In this document: positions 19,139-30,339 of the stretch, in pieces
Position numbering within the stretch: the first letter of the stretch is position 1
Layout of the letters: each line of letters opens with the position of its first letter
Assembly (NCBI GenBank): GCA_028752135.1
Contig: CP082782.1
Location: 1,302,001-1,366,000, forward strand
Source of the DNA: Ehrlichia sp028752135
GTDB lineage: Bacteria > Pseudomonadota > Alphaproteobacteria > Rickettsiales > Anaplasmataceae
Length of the DNA: 64,000 bases
Direction: 5' to 3'
Notes under the pieces: model-generated
Databases searched by the model: none
The model's input: only the letters and a program-made list of their open reading frames with translations
What the model was told of the DNA's origin: nothing
Program-made: the position numbers and the translations under genes

Positions 19139-19798
19139 TTTACTTTAACCAAATATTTTTAAACTTGTATAATATATTTTTTAATAAAAGTAACTTGCTA
19201 TATTACAAAAATATAACTTAGTATAATGCGAACTAAAATTATAGAAAACAAATATATTTTATCATACAACATTAATTTTATATTTCATTTTAAGGAAATT
19301 GCATTATCATATTTTTCAAGATTTTAATAAAGAACAAGAGAGTTTAAATGCTAGTTATAATATACTTTAGAAGTAGGTGTAATATAATTCTAAAAACATA
19401 ATAAAAATCACATTTTTGATAATAGATTTTTTAATAGTACTATAAACAAAAATACCATAGCACGAAGTGCACTTACACCATAGAATTTTCAATATTTACA
19501 ATAAGTCAATTGATAAGTTAATAAAAAATCAATCTTAATATTTTTTAATCAACACAACCTTTATCTAATGAACAATTTAGTACTGCTACTAAATTTTTTA
19601 TCCGATCATAAACATTACAATACTTTTTCTCAACTATATATTCACTCTATTAGAGAATCATTTTACAAGATTAAAATAGCAATATATATTTACATGTTTG
19701 TTAATCAGCTCACTATACATTTATCAATATATAGTAGTCAATACAGAGCTCTGGCTATTTAAGCTTTAGAGTAAATGATAAAACTAAATTTCATGTAA
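19139..19798. other. Spacer between cdsA and frr, uppS position empty
   Basis: About 660 bp of AT-rich DNA. An isoprenyl diphosphate synthase gene often sits here in relatives of this cluster, but I see no open frame or recognisable remnant. A 64-codon plus-strand frame is present but has no support. Confidence 0.55.
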
Positions 19799-20356
19799 TT
19801 AAATATGTAACAACTCTTTTTCTTTTGAAATAAAAGCATCATTTATCTTTTTTATAACATCATCTGTTATTTTTTGGATTTCTGCTCCAGCTACACGTAA
19901 ATCATCTTCTGAAATATCTTTACTATCCTGCATTACCTTTAACTTATCCATAATATCTCTGCGTATATTGCGAACAGATATTCTACAGTCTTCTGAAATT
20001 TTACTCAGTAACTTAATTAAATTTTTCCTCATATCTTGAGTCATATCTGGAACAATTAAACGTATTGTTGTCGCTTCACAAGAAATACCAAATCCTAAAT
20101 TTGAATTCATAATTGCAGTCTTTATAGCACCTACGTTATTAGAATCCCACACTTTAATCATTAATGTCTTATTATCAGATACAGATATACTTGATATCGT
20201 ATTTAGCTTTACACGACCTCCATAAGTTTCAATAACAATTCCATCCAATACTGAAGCCCGTGCTCTTCCAGTTCTAATACCATCAATATCACTTAAATAC
20301 ACTGATAAAGTCTTATCCATTCTATTCTTAGCATCTTGCTTTACTTCATTTATCAT
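19799..20356 (-). CDS. frr: Ribosome recycling factor
   Basis: Releases ribosomes from mRNA after termination together with EF-G. At 185 residues it has exactly the usual family length. Characteristic features are the N-terminal helix, SDIDGIRTGRARASVLDGIVIETYGG (split: DIDGIRTGRARAS, VIETYGG), then PDMTQDMRKNLIKLL and the C-terminal helices with VRNIRRD. It lies 24 nt downstream of pyrH in the same direction and is probably co-transcribed with it, a conserved pairing in bacteria. No anomalies. Confidence 0.97.
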   Translation of the reverse strand: MINEVKQDAKNRMDKTLSVYLSDIDGIRTGRARASVLDGIVIETYGGRVKLNTISSISVSDNKTLMIKVWDSNNVGAIKTAIMNSNLGFGISCEATTIRLIVPDMTQDMRKNLIKLLSKISEDCRISVRNIRRDIMDKLKVMQDSKDISEDDLRVAGAEIQKITDDVIKKINDAFISKEKELLHI

Positions 20357-20380
20357 TACTTACACCAACTACTTTAACAT

Positions 20381-21118
20381 TTAATTACATATCGTTGTAT
20401 ACAAACCATCCCCACGAATTATATCTGCAAACCCACCACGCTTACCTAAATTAAATACAATAATAGGTACTGAATGCTCTCTAGCTAAAGATACAGCAGC
20501 AACATCCATAATCTTAAGATCCAGAGATAATAAGTCTCGATAAGAAATTTTATCATATCTTATTGCACTAGCATTTTTTTTAGGATCAGCTGAATATACA
20601 CCATCAACTTGCGTACCTTTAAATATAGCATCACATCCCATTTCTATACCACGTAATGCAGCTGCAGTATCCGTAGTAAAGAAAGGACTACCAACCCCAG
20701 CAGCACAGATAACTACTCTTCCTTTTTCTAAATGACGTATAGCACGTCTCCTAATATAGGTTTCACATACAGCAGTAATAGGAATTGCTGACAATACTCT
20801 AGATTGGACATTAACTTTTTCCAAAGCATTCTGTAAAGACAAAGCATTCATCATAGTAGCTAGCATTCCTATATAATCATTACTAGCCCTTTCAAATCCA
20901 AAAGACGTAGATGCAGATGCTCCTCGAAATATATTACCTCCACCTACAACTAAGCATAGTTGGACTCCAAAATTATGGACTTCTTTGAGATCATGAGATA
21001 ATTTATCTAGAACATCCATATCACACCCAAAGCCTTTCTCTCCCATTAACGCTTCACCAGATACTTTTAGTAAAACTCTAGAGTACTTAACTTTAGCAGC
21101 AGAGCCCTCACTCATCAA
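20381..21118 (-). CDS. pyrH: Uridylate kinase (UMP kinase)
   Basis: Phosphorylates UMP to UDP in pyrimidine nucleotide synthesis; a cytoplasmic hexamer of the amino acid kinase fold. 245 residues. Visible motifs are LLKVSGEALMG (phosphate-binding lysine near residue 18), VGGGNIFRG (near 60), FFTTDTAAALR and the C-terminal GLYTTI. The start is uncertain by one codon because MM begins the frame; either is possible. It heads the pyrH-frr pair. Nothing unusual in sequence or length. Confidence 0.96.
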   Translation of the reverse strand: MMSEGSAAKVKYSRVLLKVSGEALMGEKGFGCDMDVLDKLSHDLKEVHNFGVQLCLVVGGGNIFRGASASTSFGFERASNDYIGMLATMMNALSLQNALEKVNVQSRVLSAIPITAVCETYIRRRAIRHLEKGRVVICAAGVGSPFFTTDTAAALRGIEMGCDAIFKGTQVDGVYSADPKKNASAIRYDKISYRDLLSLDLKIMDVAAVSLAREHSVPIIVFNLGKRGGFADIIRGDGLYTTICN

Positions 21119-21517
21119 TCTTCCTTTTTTTATTAGCTAGTCATTAAAATACAGTAAACACAGATACAATAGATTATATATTAGCAACAAAAAGATGCAA
21201 TATACAAATTCCTAATGTCATGAATTCGTTAAGATTAACAATAATAACATACTTTTTCATCCTTACTACACCCAAGCTTATCGCTTATAAATCCACTACT
21301 ATATATCCTAAAATTAGAACCAATAAGTTCACTATGTGATCTATTATTCTAATATATAGCAATATAAAATTTTATAAACTCTTACCATACATTGATATCA
21401 TTAACAAACTTAATATACTTTAATACATATTAATAACAAATTTGCCATTAACTCTTCTTAAAGAGAATTTAGACATTAGATTAGACAAATATAAGTTTTT
21501 ATTATATTACCTTTTGT
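21119..21517. other. Spacer between the AsmA-like gene and pyrH
   Basis: About 400 bp. Probably contains the pyrH promoter on the minus strand and the 3' end of the AsmA-like transcript. No gene or hairpin that I can define. Confidence 0.4.
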
Positions 21518-24488
21518 TTAGCTTTTACTCATTTCTTGAACAGAAGATTTTTTCTCTACCTTCTCTTTTTTTATCAACTTACTATCAAATATTTTCAAAA
21601 CTCTTTTTAATAAATTAGGTGTTAAAATAGACATCAAATTAACTGACAAATCATGATCTTTATCTGTACCTTTTACTTTATAGTCTATAGCAATCACTCC
21701 ACGACTTTGTCCTCCTGTCAATAACTTACCAATGATAGGAGTTTGCCATATAATTTTATTAATAACATATGCAGGTATTATTTGTCCTTTTATATCAAAC
21801 ATTCTTGTATTTATATTAATTTCTCCTCCTAAACTAATACCAAGTTCTGAACCTTCCATCCAAGATTCAGTTATATTTATTAAATCATCCTGATAAGTAA
21901 ACGGTACATTTAGTATATTAAAATATATGCCTTTACCATTCAATGTATTAACAACCCCCTTCAATGATGATAAGGTTAATATTTGAGCTAAAATAGAAGC
22001 GTTAACAATATGAAAATTTGTTAGAGAAAACATACCATGAGTAATTTTATCATCTTCTATTGGATATATGTACAAAGATAATTTTCCCTTGTTTACAGTC
22101 TTCAGAATATCCATTGCACGTAAAAATTCTCCTGCATTATTCGTACTTATTTCTAATCCAATAGGGCCATATTCTATATCAAAATTACTATTATCTAAAA
22201 AACTCCCAGTTAATTTTATTTCACTACATCTACCATCGTAACAATCCAATTTAAAATTTACATTATTAGTCATAACATTGTTTTTCATAAGTACATGATT
22301 CGCAGCAATGTTAATCTTAGTTTGTTTTGCTGTGGATTTACTCTTCATAATTCCACCCAGGTCAATACTACTTAAATCTAAAGATCTACCAAATATTTTT
22401 ACTGCTGTACAATCGTTATCCTTCTTTATTTCAGCTTTAACATCTGTATTTTTTAACTTTATCTTGTTTAGGAATAATTCTGTATTGTTTCCTACTTTAC
22501 CACTCAACTCTATATCTACACCATCCCCAATTATGTTTGCATAATCTATCTTTATTTCATTCTTATCTTTAAATAGAGCAGAAAATTTTACAACATTTTG
22601 AAAATTATCACGTTCTAAACCATTGATCCGGAATTTTAATTGTGAAAGATCAACACTTCCTGCAATAACTGTATTATCACGACTAACATCCCATTGAAGA
22701 TTTGCTTTCATTATTCCTGAACAGTGTTCATAATCAAAAACTTCCAACTCTATCATATTTTGAGTTGAAATATATCCTACAAACTCATAGTGAGATTTAT
22801 AACTATCTTCTAAGCTACGACTCATTGTCAACGACATAGGATATCCGTTCATATATCCTTTACTATTTATATTAACATCGTTACCATGTAATATGATATC
22901 AACTTCAGTATCATGAACATCAAAAGTATTGAAAATATTATCAGCCCTAAAAAACTTAACTTGCGCATGTATATTAGATGCATAATCAACAGGATCATTA
23001 TTCAGTAAATTAAATATTTTAAAATCAAAATTAGTATTGGAATCTCCAAAAATGTTATCCTCATCAAGAGAAATAAACTTCTTCTGATCTACTACTTTAT
23101 ATAATTCTTTTACATTACCTTTAGAAATACCATCAATAATCATCACTGCATTTTCATCTTGCAAATTTTCTATTTTCAAGTTTCCATTTTGAATCATCAT
23201 TCCCTTGAAATTTAAGTTATCAGAAGTAATAATAAAACTATTATCATGTAACAATAATTTTCCATGTATTATTTTGACTGGACTAAAATTATCATTAAAT
23301 TTTATTGAAACATTTTCTATATCTGCACTTATATTGTAATTTGATAGATTATTACTAATCAAGGTATCCTTCCATTTCCCTTTAATTTGAAGTTTAATAT
23401 TGCTAACTTCCCCACCTGTAATATTACTACAATACCATCCTTTCAAATCAGGATATAAACTAGTAAACCAATAGTCACATAACTTTTCTGGTGATACAGC
23501 ATCGAAATCAAAACTCAAATTTATATCTTCATTGTCAACTACTCCTATAGCAGTTACTTTACTTTGGTCTAGCAACAAAGAAAAACTTTTTACAGATAAA
23601 ATACCATTTTGATAAATTAACCTAGTTTTAAAACTATGAATATAACACTGTTCAGAAGAAGCACAAGGCAGAGTACCATTAAGATGTTGAATATTAATAT
23701 CACCATATGCTACAGCATTATACTCATTGATCCTTAGTACAGCATCACCACTGAAATTTAAACCGTCATACAATGGAAGTTGAGCATTTAAATTACCTAA
23801 ATATCCTAATATTTTAGTACTAAAATTACCATAGGACACTTCAAAAGACATTATACCTCTATAATGCTCATAAGCCCTCATATTTACAAATGAATCACCA
23901 TTTTCTATATCAAAATCAATAGTATTCTTATCATATCCTCTATTCATTTTAATACTGAGCTGTTTTATCATAAAATCTTCCTTACCATCTTTAGCAAGAA
24001 CAGCATTGCTAATAAAGACTGGTATATCTACTTTTATTGCTTTCGATAGAACATTCTTTAAAACTACTACAAAATTCTTTGCAAAACTGACATCTACTTT
24101 TTTTCCAACATCATAAAATTCAACATGAACTCCTGGAATATCAATATAAGAAAAGTCACAATTTCCCCATAAAAATAACATACCGACTTTAGAATATAGT
24201 AAAAACTTGGGTATTGTAATTTTTGTACCAAGTTTAGCACTATTAATTACAAGATCCTGTGATGATAGAACAAAATTTTCACTTTTATTCTGCCAAGTTA
24301 ATGTAGTATTTCCTATACTTATCTCTGAATCTGGAAAAGCTGAACTAAGTTTATGTTTAACATAAAAATTTAAAAATTTTGCATTAATTTCTACAATATC
24401 TCTATCGCGAATATAAAGGTATGATGTACCACATAGTATAAATATTATTAGTATAAAAAACAGTTTTATATATATTTTTTTTTAGCAT
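21518..24488 (-). CDS. AsmA/YhdP-like envelope protein, frameshift at an A9 run near the start
   Basis: Large envelope protein of the AsmA-like (DUF3971/YhdP-type) group. Family members are inner-membrane anchored, extend into the periplasm as long beta structures and are linked to phospholipid transport. The C-terminal part has IIPAYVINKI...PIIGKLLTGG and YKVKGT...SVNLMSILTP, typical of the AsmA-like C-terminal domain. The uninterrupted frame from ATG 24181 gives 887 residues without a membrane anchor. The same frame stays open 95 codons further up and encodes a hydrophobic helix (LFFILIIFILCGTSYLY), but has no start. The ATG at 24488 (MLKK) enters that frame only if the A9 run has 8 A: about 989 residues. 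Either transcriptional slippage, a frameshift, or a sequencing error. Confidence 0.85.
24475..24483 (-). repeat. A9 run breaking the AsmA-like frame
   Basis: Nine T on the plus strand (nine A in the transcript), 5 nt after the first base of the ATG at 24488. Loss of one A would join the start to the membrane helix and the 887-residue body; the present length gives TAA after seven codons. Confidence 0.9.
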
Positions 24489-24608
24489 AATTAACACTAG
24501 ACTAACATACAGGGTATTATCAATACAATATTATTTGAAACAACATACAGCTCACATAATTTAACAGCGCAGATACGTAAAACCTATAAATCCTATCAAA
24601 CATAACAT

Positions 24609-25037
24609 TCACCCTTTAATCTGACTACGTGCAAGTACATCTGCTTTTTGATTATATAAGTTTCCAGCATGAGCCTTAACCCAATACCAAGTAACCCGAT
24701 GAAATTGGACAAGATCATCAAGTTCTAACCATAAATCTAAATTCTTCACTGGTAATTTGCTCGCAGTTTTCCACCCATTAATTTTCCACTTCTTAATCCA
24801 TAAAGTAATACCATCCTTAACATATACGCTATCAGTATATAAATCAATAGTAGATGCCACCTTTAACAATTTCAGTGCTTGAATGACTGCTGTTAGTTCC
24901 ATTTTATTATTAGTAGTATCAGTATCACTACCACAAATTGTCGTTTCTTCCCCATGAGATAACAAAATTGCTGCCCATCCTCCAGGACCAGGATTACCAG
25001 AACATGCACCATCAGTATAAATAACTACTTTACTCAA
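24609..25037 (-). CDS. rnhA: Ribonuclease HI
   Basis: Cleaves the RNA strand of RNA-DNA hybrids, including replication primers and R-loops. 142 residues, normal length. All catalytic acids are visible: D9 in YTDGACSGNPGPGG, E47 in NKMELTAV, D69 in YTDSVYV and D133 in QKADVLAR, with the assisting histidine H123 in KAHAGN. It lies upstream of the AsmA-like gene on the same strand, with a 120-bp gap. Start ATG is unambiguous. The coding sequence looks intact and conserved, unlike the fast-evolving genes on both sides. Confidence 0.97.
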   Translation of the reverse strand: MSKVVIYTDGACSGNPGPGGWAAILLSHGEETTICGSDTDTTNNKMELTAVIQALKLLKVASTIDLYTDSVYVKDGITLWIKKWKINGWKTASKLPVKNLDLWLELDDLVQFHRVTWYWVKAHAGNLYNQKADVLARSQIKG

Positions 25038-25298
25038 CTTACCCTTCTATAATATATTAAAATAATCTTGAGTTTAAGAGTAACACCTAATATTCACTAC
25101 ATCAACACTGAAAAAAGCATAATTATCCCAGTAACTCAATAAAAACATGCTCCTCTTTTTCTCAACTTTATCAGCAAATTTATTCTAGTCAATAACCCCA
25201 AGTATATAATAATTAACTATTTTTTTACTTATAAAAACCTTTAAAAACAGCATGGAATACTATATGATTAGTAATGTAGCGTAAGATAAAGTATATTC

Positions 25299-25592
25299 AT
25301 GAATAAGATGACACCTTATATTATAGTAGGTATATTCATATGGGTTATAATAGCAATTTTATTTTTAAAATTGCTAAGTTACTTAGATGAAAATCATAAA
25401 AAACAACCAGAAAATACCAAAATAATAACCCCAGAGAAACTAGCCTTACTAGAATCTACATGTTATAACCAGGATAATCATAATGTCCTAACGGAAATAA
25501 CAAATTTAGAAGAAGTAGCAACAAATGTAAATTTTCAGAATATATATAGCTCCATAAGCAAACCTAAACCTAGAAGAAATTCAGGTAGATAA
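25299..25592 (+). CDS. Small single-pass membrane protein, unknown
   Basis: 97 residues. An N-terminal hydrophobic helix (about 5-27, IIVGIFIWVIIAILFLKLL) is followed by a hydrophilic tail. First plus-strand gene after the strand switch. The tail ends PKPRRNSGR; another frame through the last codons reads NLNLEEIQVDNELLLLEPQ, which looks more like the acidic tails of neighbouring genes, so a small frameshift near the end is possible. No relatives recognised; may belong to the family B group by architecture only. Confidence 0.55.
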   Translation: MNKMTPYIIVGIFIWVIIAILFLKLLSYLDENHKKQPENTKIITPEKLALLESTCYNQDNHNVLTEITNLEEVATNVNFQNIYSSISKPKPRRNSGR

Positions 25593-26662
25593 TGAACTTT
25601 TATTATTAGAGCCTCAGTAATAACAATTACAGCAACAAATTAGGGGAATTATTATACTAATAAATCAACTTTTATTAGAAAAAAGTTTACTTTAAGGAAA
25701 TAGTAATGTATAATAATATTATATAAGTTAATTTATTTTTCTAAAAAACATACTTTATTCTTATAAAGTGTTGTATTTAGCTTAAGCATTGAAATAGTAC
25801 TTTCTGTACTAGTTTTTATTAAAACATATTACAGTTATTTACTAAGAAATGTGTTATAGCAAGTATTAATATATTAACCTATAGAATGGATTTAAATTAA
25901 AGTATTCATTACAGTAGTACCTTGAGAAATGGGAACACACCAGTCCTATTAGTATATCTTAGTACAGTGAAAAGTTAGTAAATGAACAAATCGCTGTACT
26001 AAGTAAATTATATAGTTTTATCAATAACTATGCACTAGATTTGTTAAAACTACACATACATACAATTGCAAATCTTATATCATAGTATGCACTTACTATA
26101 CACACTTATATATAGTAACTTTCCATACAAAAATACACACTATATAACAACCAATTTTAATTTCAGGTTCTTATGAAATTTAATTATATTAAAAATATAA
26201 TTAAATGAATGTACATTATATACATCCATAAAAACTCGCTAGCATTTTATATATATTCAAGAAACTACAAAAATATAGCCCTATATAACTTTTAGGAAAC
26301 ACATTATTGTTTCCTATTCAATGTAAAACAATAGAGTCATATACATAAATTTCCAGTATTTATAATGTTCACATATATTATTTATCCTCAGAAACACACA
26401 GAATCTAGCTAAAATATAATTTTATAAAGCACAAGTAACTATATACAAACTAGGAAACAAAGTTTCAGTATAATATTCCAAACATAAAATACATTCTTCA
26501 TTACATCAAAAAAGTGAATAAATTCATAAATTAAGTAAAAAAATTATACATATATATTTTTTTAATATATACTTACATAATATATGACATTAAAAGAATT
26601 AATATATTTATTTTAATCCAGTCATATATTTAAAGTTTTTTTTATTTACTCAGGAGAAACAA
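25593..26662. other. 1.07-kb stretch with no recognised gene
   Basis: Very AT-rich with many stops in all frames. No match to family elements was seen, apart from the ribosome binding site CAGGAG just before the next gene. Confidence 0.45.
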
Positions 26663-27061
26663 ATGCCAACTACTCCAAACATACATAATAATATTAGCTC
26701 ACTTAATTATTCTATATGCAATACGAATAAATCGGATATAGGAAAAATAACAAATCATACAGTTACTATCTCTTCTGCAAATTATGGTTTTTTAATAGGA
26801 GGATTAGTAACACTTTCTATAATAGTTGTTACTTTTTTAATAGTGAAAGCATACAAATGCACACATCCACGTAATAGCAACAATATAACGTCACAAACTA
26901 TTACATTCTCAGACGAATCTGATAGTACATTAGCGTGTGAGGAAAGAAGAAATTACCATCGTTATTCTTATTTTCCCGAATCAATACCAGAAAGAGTTCC
27001 TGAAACTAAATTTACAGAAGCAGATGTAAACGAAATTTTACAAAAAGTCACTACAAAATAG
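26663..27061 (+). CDS. Single-pass membrane protein, unknown
   Basis: 132 residues. A short Ser/Thr/Asn-rich N-terminus (about 1-35) precedes one membrane helix (about 38-60, GFLIGGLVTLSIIVVTFLIV). A basic stop KAYKC follows, then an acidic hydrophilic tail with Tyr-containing RRNYHRYSYFPES and VPETKFTEADVNEIL. The start is supported by CAGGAGAAACAAATG, a strong site. It shares the plan (no signal peptide, single helix, long tail) of the genes to its right but little sequence. Positive residues after the helix suggest the tail faces the side where the protein is made. Function unknown. Confidence 0.7.
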   Translation: MPTTPNIHNNISSLNYSICNTNKSDIGKITNHTVTISSANYGFLIGGLVTLSIIVVTFLIVKAYKCTHPRNSNNITSQTITFSDESDSTLACEERRNYHRYSYFPESIPERVPETKFTEADVNEILQKVTTK

Positions 27062-27317
27062 CCTAACTTTTTTGTTTTGATAAACATAGCTATAGTATTG
27101 TTAAATTAGTACTAACCGATCCCTTCACCCCTAATTTTCTTATATTCCTCTAAAAAACAACTCCAGATTCATATCCAAATTTATAAATCAAAAATTAATA
27201 AATAAAGAAAAAATTTACTTTTTCTATTTATGTGTTAATATCTATATAATTTTTTACCATAATTTTAATATCAATCTAATACATAAAAAGTATTTGTCAT
27301 AAACAATTTATTTATTA

Positions 27318-27673
27318 ATGGAAATCACAATGAATAACAGTACAAACTTAACACAAACAACACCATTTATAGAAATTGAGAATAATCAAATAATATTTAT
27401 CATTCTAGGAATAGTTTCTCTCTTAATAACAGGATGCGTAACATTACATTGCATGAAAAAAAGAAAATACCTACTACACAAAGTTACATATCTCCTGAAT
27501 ACAATGAAACTCAAAAAAAATCACAGGAAAATCGTAATGACTATATAGGTATCACACTAAATGAAGATATAGATCCAGAAGATATAAATGATGACGCTGC
27601 TACAGAATTAGCAGATGTAGATTTAATATCTAATACACGTATTAAAGTGAAATCTAAAATTATAACTGAATAA
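27318..27673 (+). pseudogene. Single-pass membrane protein split by A7 frameshift after the helix
   Basis: Two overlapping frames together encode one protein of about 118 residues. The first frame gives MNNSTNLTQTTPF, a helix (IIFIILGIVSLLITGCVTL) and then an unnatural basic end. The second, from inside the A7 run at 27456-27462, gives a plausible acidic tail (YISPEYNETQ, LNEDIDPEDINDDAATEL) ending at 27673. One added A in the run joins them as CMKKKKIPTTQ. The preferred start is the second ATG at 27330, which has GGAA upstream. It may be a phase-variable gene in the off state rather than a dead gene. Confidence 0.65.
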
Positions 27674-28148
27674 GTCAAATTAATAACCAAAGACAGTAGA
27701 AACTTTACTATTAAGTAATATATAAAAGTCCTACTGTCACAAAAGTTATAGACATTTATTAAATATTGCTGACAACAAAAGTATCATTTTTATTCTTACC
27801 AGAATCTCACCATAACAAAATTATATACAAGTAATACACTAGCCTAATATTTTACATATATGACATTTCATATGTACTTATCTAAATACAAAATAAACTA
27901 CCCAGTACAAATTATAATAATTAAATATTCTTAAATTTATATGCCTAATAAAAAAATCTAATTTATAAAATCATTTAAAATCATAGTCAGAAAACATATC
28001 ACAAGGTGTTTATTGATTTTAAATGTATAGTTAACTTACTCAAAGACATGTTTTAATTTTAAAATTAACCAGACACAGTTAATCTCGCCAATATCTAATT
28101 CTTCAGAAATGGACCTTTATAGAATCACTAACTATTCAGGGAACATAT
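27674..28148. other. Spacer, no gene seen
   Basis: About 475 bp, AT-rich. Ends with the leader GGGAACATATATG of the next gene, which resembles family B leaders (AGGGAAACATATG). Confidence 0.4.
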
Positions 28149-28775
28149 ATGGACAACACAAATACAACTACACCAAGTATGCGTGAAAGTATTACAAGTA
28201 GTAACTTAAATGATGCTACATCTTTAACAGTCAATTTTACAGATTCTATTACAAGCATTAATAATTGTGTAACCTATCAAAATATTGATCTTTCATATAC
28301 AACAGGAAACAACTTAGATGATATTACATCTTCAATATGTAACTTCACAAACTTTACCAAAAGCATTAATAACTCTTTAACTTCCAAAAACACTGATCTT
28401 CCATATATAATCTGTTTTTCTCTTACTTCGCTAATAATAATATGCATATTTTTTCTATATGTTTACAAAATCCATATTAAAGGAAATACAACCAACTACC
28501 AGATTCATTATCAAGAAGAATCAAAATATTCAAGCAATGGTGGATCTGAAAGTTCAAGTCCACGAAGTATATATAACATTTCATATTATGATTATTCTAA
28601 CATACGTAAAGAACTTTTCACTGAATCAATCAACAAAAATGATAATTCCGAATTACTAGAGCATCAAGAAAATAATATACCCGCATCACCAAATGAAGCA
28701 ACACCCCTTTCCTCATTATCAAATAGTACTATACATACAATAAAAAAAAATACCTCCAAGAACTTTATTCTGTAA
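28149..28775 (+). CDS. Single-pass membrane protein with duplicated N-domain
   Basis: 208 residues. The N-terminal 90 residues contain two copies of a unit of about 40 residues, each with NL(N/D)D-(A/I)TS, a (F)T(D/K)SI segment and a second (T/Y)xNxDL-x-Y segment. A membrane helix follows (about 91-112, ICFSLTSLIIICIFFLYVY), then a tail rich in Ser, Asn, Glu and Tyr (YNISYYDYSN) and a basic C-terminus. No signal peptide. Leader GGGAACATATATG as in family B. A matching 22-bp piece of its tail reappears near 29707-29730, evidence of an old second copy. Function unknown. Confidence 0.7.
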   Translation: MDNTNTTTPSMRESITSSNLNDATSLTVNFTDSITSINNCVTYQNIDLSYTTGNNLDDITSSICNFTNFTKSINNSLTSKNTDLPYIICFSLTSLIIICIFFLYVYKIHIKGNTTNYQIHYQEESKYSSNGGSESSSPRSIYNISYYDYSNIRKELFTESINKNDNSELLEHQENNIPASPNEATPLSSLSNSTIHTIKKNTSKNFIL

Positions 28776-29124
28776 CTTAATTAACCTAAAAACATGAATA
28801 CAACCTTAGTACCTGATAAATACAGATATAATTCATTAAGCAAGTTAAATAACATATATAAATTTTATCATTGCAATCTAAAATAGAAAAAATAAACTTA
28901 ATATATACTTTATATTAACAATAATAATATGATTATTATATCCTCTTCAGCAAAATTTATAATGTCTTAACATACATAGGAAATATTAGATTTTTCTCTT
29001 TAAAATATTGTATAAATCAATAATTTTAAATAATGTGCTTAAGTGAATTTAGTAAATATTATTATTGGGTCAATAACATTAAATTATTTTTCTCTATTAA
29101 TTCAACAATCTAGTAGGAAAACAT
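28776..29124. other. Spacer, no gene seen
   Basis: About 350 bp of AT-rich sequence; the leader AGTAGGAAAACATATG of the next gene is at its end. Confidence 0.4.
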
Positions 29125-29445
29125 ATGTATAAACTCAACAATACAAATAATGATGATTCCCTTCTTGATGAGAAGTTAGCAATTTTAACTGTACTGGGTA
29201 TTGCCTGTATTTGTCTTGCTATATACGTAATAACTGTTGGGTGTTGTTTCATCCCTAGAATCTCTAGAATCTCTAGACTAGCTCCAGATGCAACAGCAGT
29301 AACAGCACCTAATACTAAACCATCAATGCTGAGAACCAGAAATACAAATTCTACAAATGAAAACCATGAAGAGGACAGTTTACTTAATAACATTGAAACT
29401 ACAGATATTGAATCCTGGGGTGATATTGCTATGCATCCTTTATAA
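29125..29445 (+). CDS. Family B single-pass membrane protein (B1)
   Basis: 106 residues; first clear family B gene. Short polar N-terminus, one helix (about 18-42, LAILTVLGIACICLAIYVITV), basic stop PRISRISRL, then a tail with the family signature VTAPN-x-KP followed by (N)E-NHEE-DSLL. The same order of motifs occurs in the genes at 32780, 34110 and 34673. Start ATG has AGGAAAACAT upstream. An antisense 98-codon frame overlaps it but is a shadow. Function unknown; likely inserted in a membrane with the acidic tail exposed. Confidence 0.7.
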   Translation: MYKLNNTNNDDSLLDEKLAILTVLGIACICLAIYVITVGCCFIPRISRISRLAPDATAVTAPNTKPSMLRTRNTNSTNENHEEDSLLNNIETTDIESWGDIAMHPL

Positions 29446-30274
29446 TTAATATCTTTAAAAAACTATAAATTTATAACTAATCTACTTACCAAGTAACTAA
29501 CTAATCTTATACAACCATGGCACAGTAAGGATTAGTCATAAAATTTTTATTTATTCAAACAAGTTTATTATATTTAGGTACCTTTTCCCCATATTTTACA
29601 GAAGCACGCAGAAAAAAATACAATTAACACCATTATACTAACCAAGAATGTAAAACTTTTAGACAACTCCATTAGGATTCAAGTTTAATAGAATATAAAC
29701 ACAATATTTCATATTATGATTATTCTAGTAAGAATGAAAATATCTCACTGTTTAACTTAGGAACGATAATCCTAAGTCAAAATTTAAGAACACATTACAC
29801 TTATAGCAAAACACTAAACTTTCTTTACCAATTAAGAATGCTATTAATGTAATAGTTGATACCATCTAAAAAGACATGATATACTATTTTAACATTAAAA
29901 ATAATTATAATTCTAGCAACCAATAAATAAAAACCTCAATGTACCCAAAAATTTTATCACTACAATTTCAGAAACAGAATTATTACTTAATAATACTTCT
30001 AAGCTGTTAACTTAACACCAGAAATAAATATTTAACTTTGTTTTAATCAAATCAAAAAACCTGTAGACTTAATAAAGAAAACAATTGCTTTAGGATAACC
30101 TTCCCACTATATTTTCGTCTAAAAGCTTAATTAAGTAGCTTAATATGTAAAAGAATTTTACTCAACTAATTTTCTCAAACATTGATGCATATAAACAACT
30201 TATAAACAATATATTCAGTAAATTTACCAAGCAAGAAATTTTTCATTTTTTCTGTATCAGTTTATATAATACCA
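29446..30274. other. Spacer with a short remnant of a membrane-protein gene
   Basis: Near 29690-29760 is tttcatattatgattattct, identical to part of the tail of the gene at 28149, surrounded by degenerate sequence. The rest has no recognisable gene. Confidence 0.5.
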
Positions 30275-30312
30275 GGTGTGTTTCTTTTAATTACAACAAT
30301 CTATAAGGCACT
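30275..30312 (+). promoter_or_regulatory. Family B upstream element, copy 1
   Basis: ggtgtgtttcttttaatt followed by acaacaatctataaggcact. Lies just before the decayed B gene and matches the other copies below. Confidence 0.6.
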
Positions 30313-30339
30313 TGTATTTTTTCTTTATACTTAAAATAT

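Noticed and set aside
19568..19762. 64-codon plus-strand frame between cdsA and frr
   Set aside because: No homology and no ribosome site; not uppS.
29097..29393. 98-codon minus-strand frame over B1
   Set aside because: Antisense shadow of B1, which has a family signature and ribosome site.
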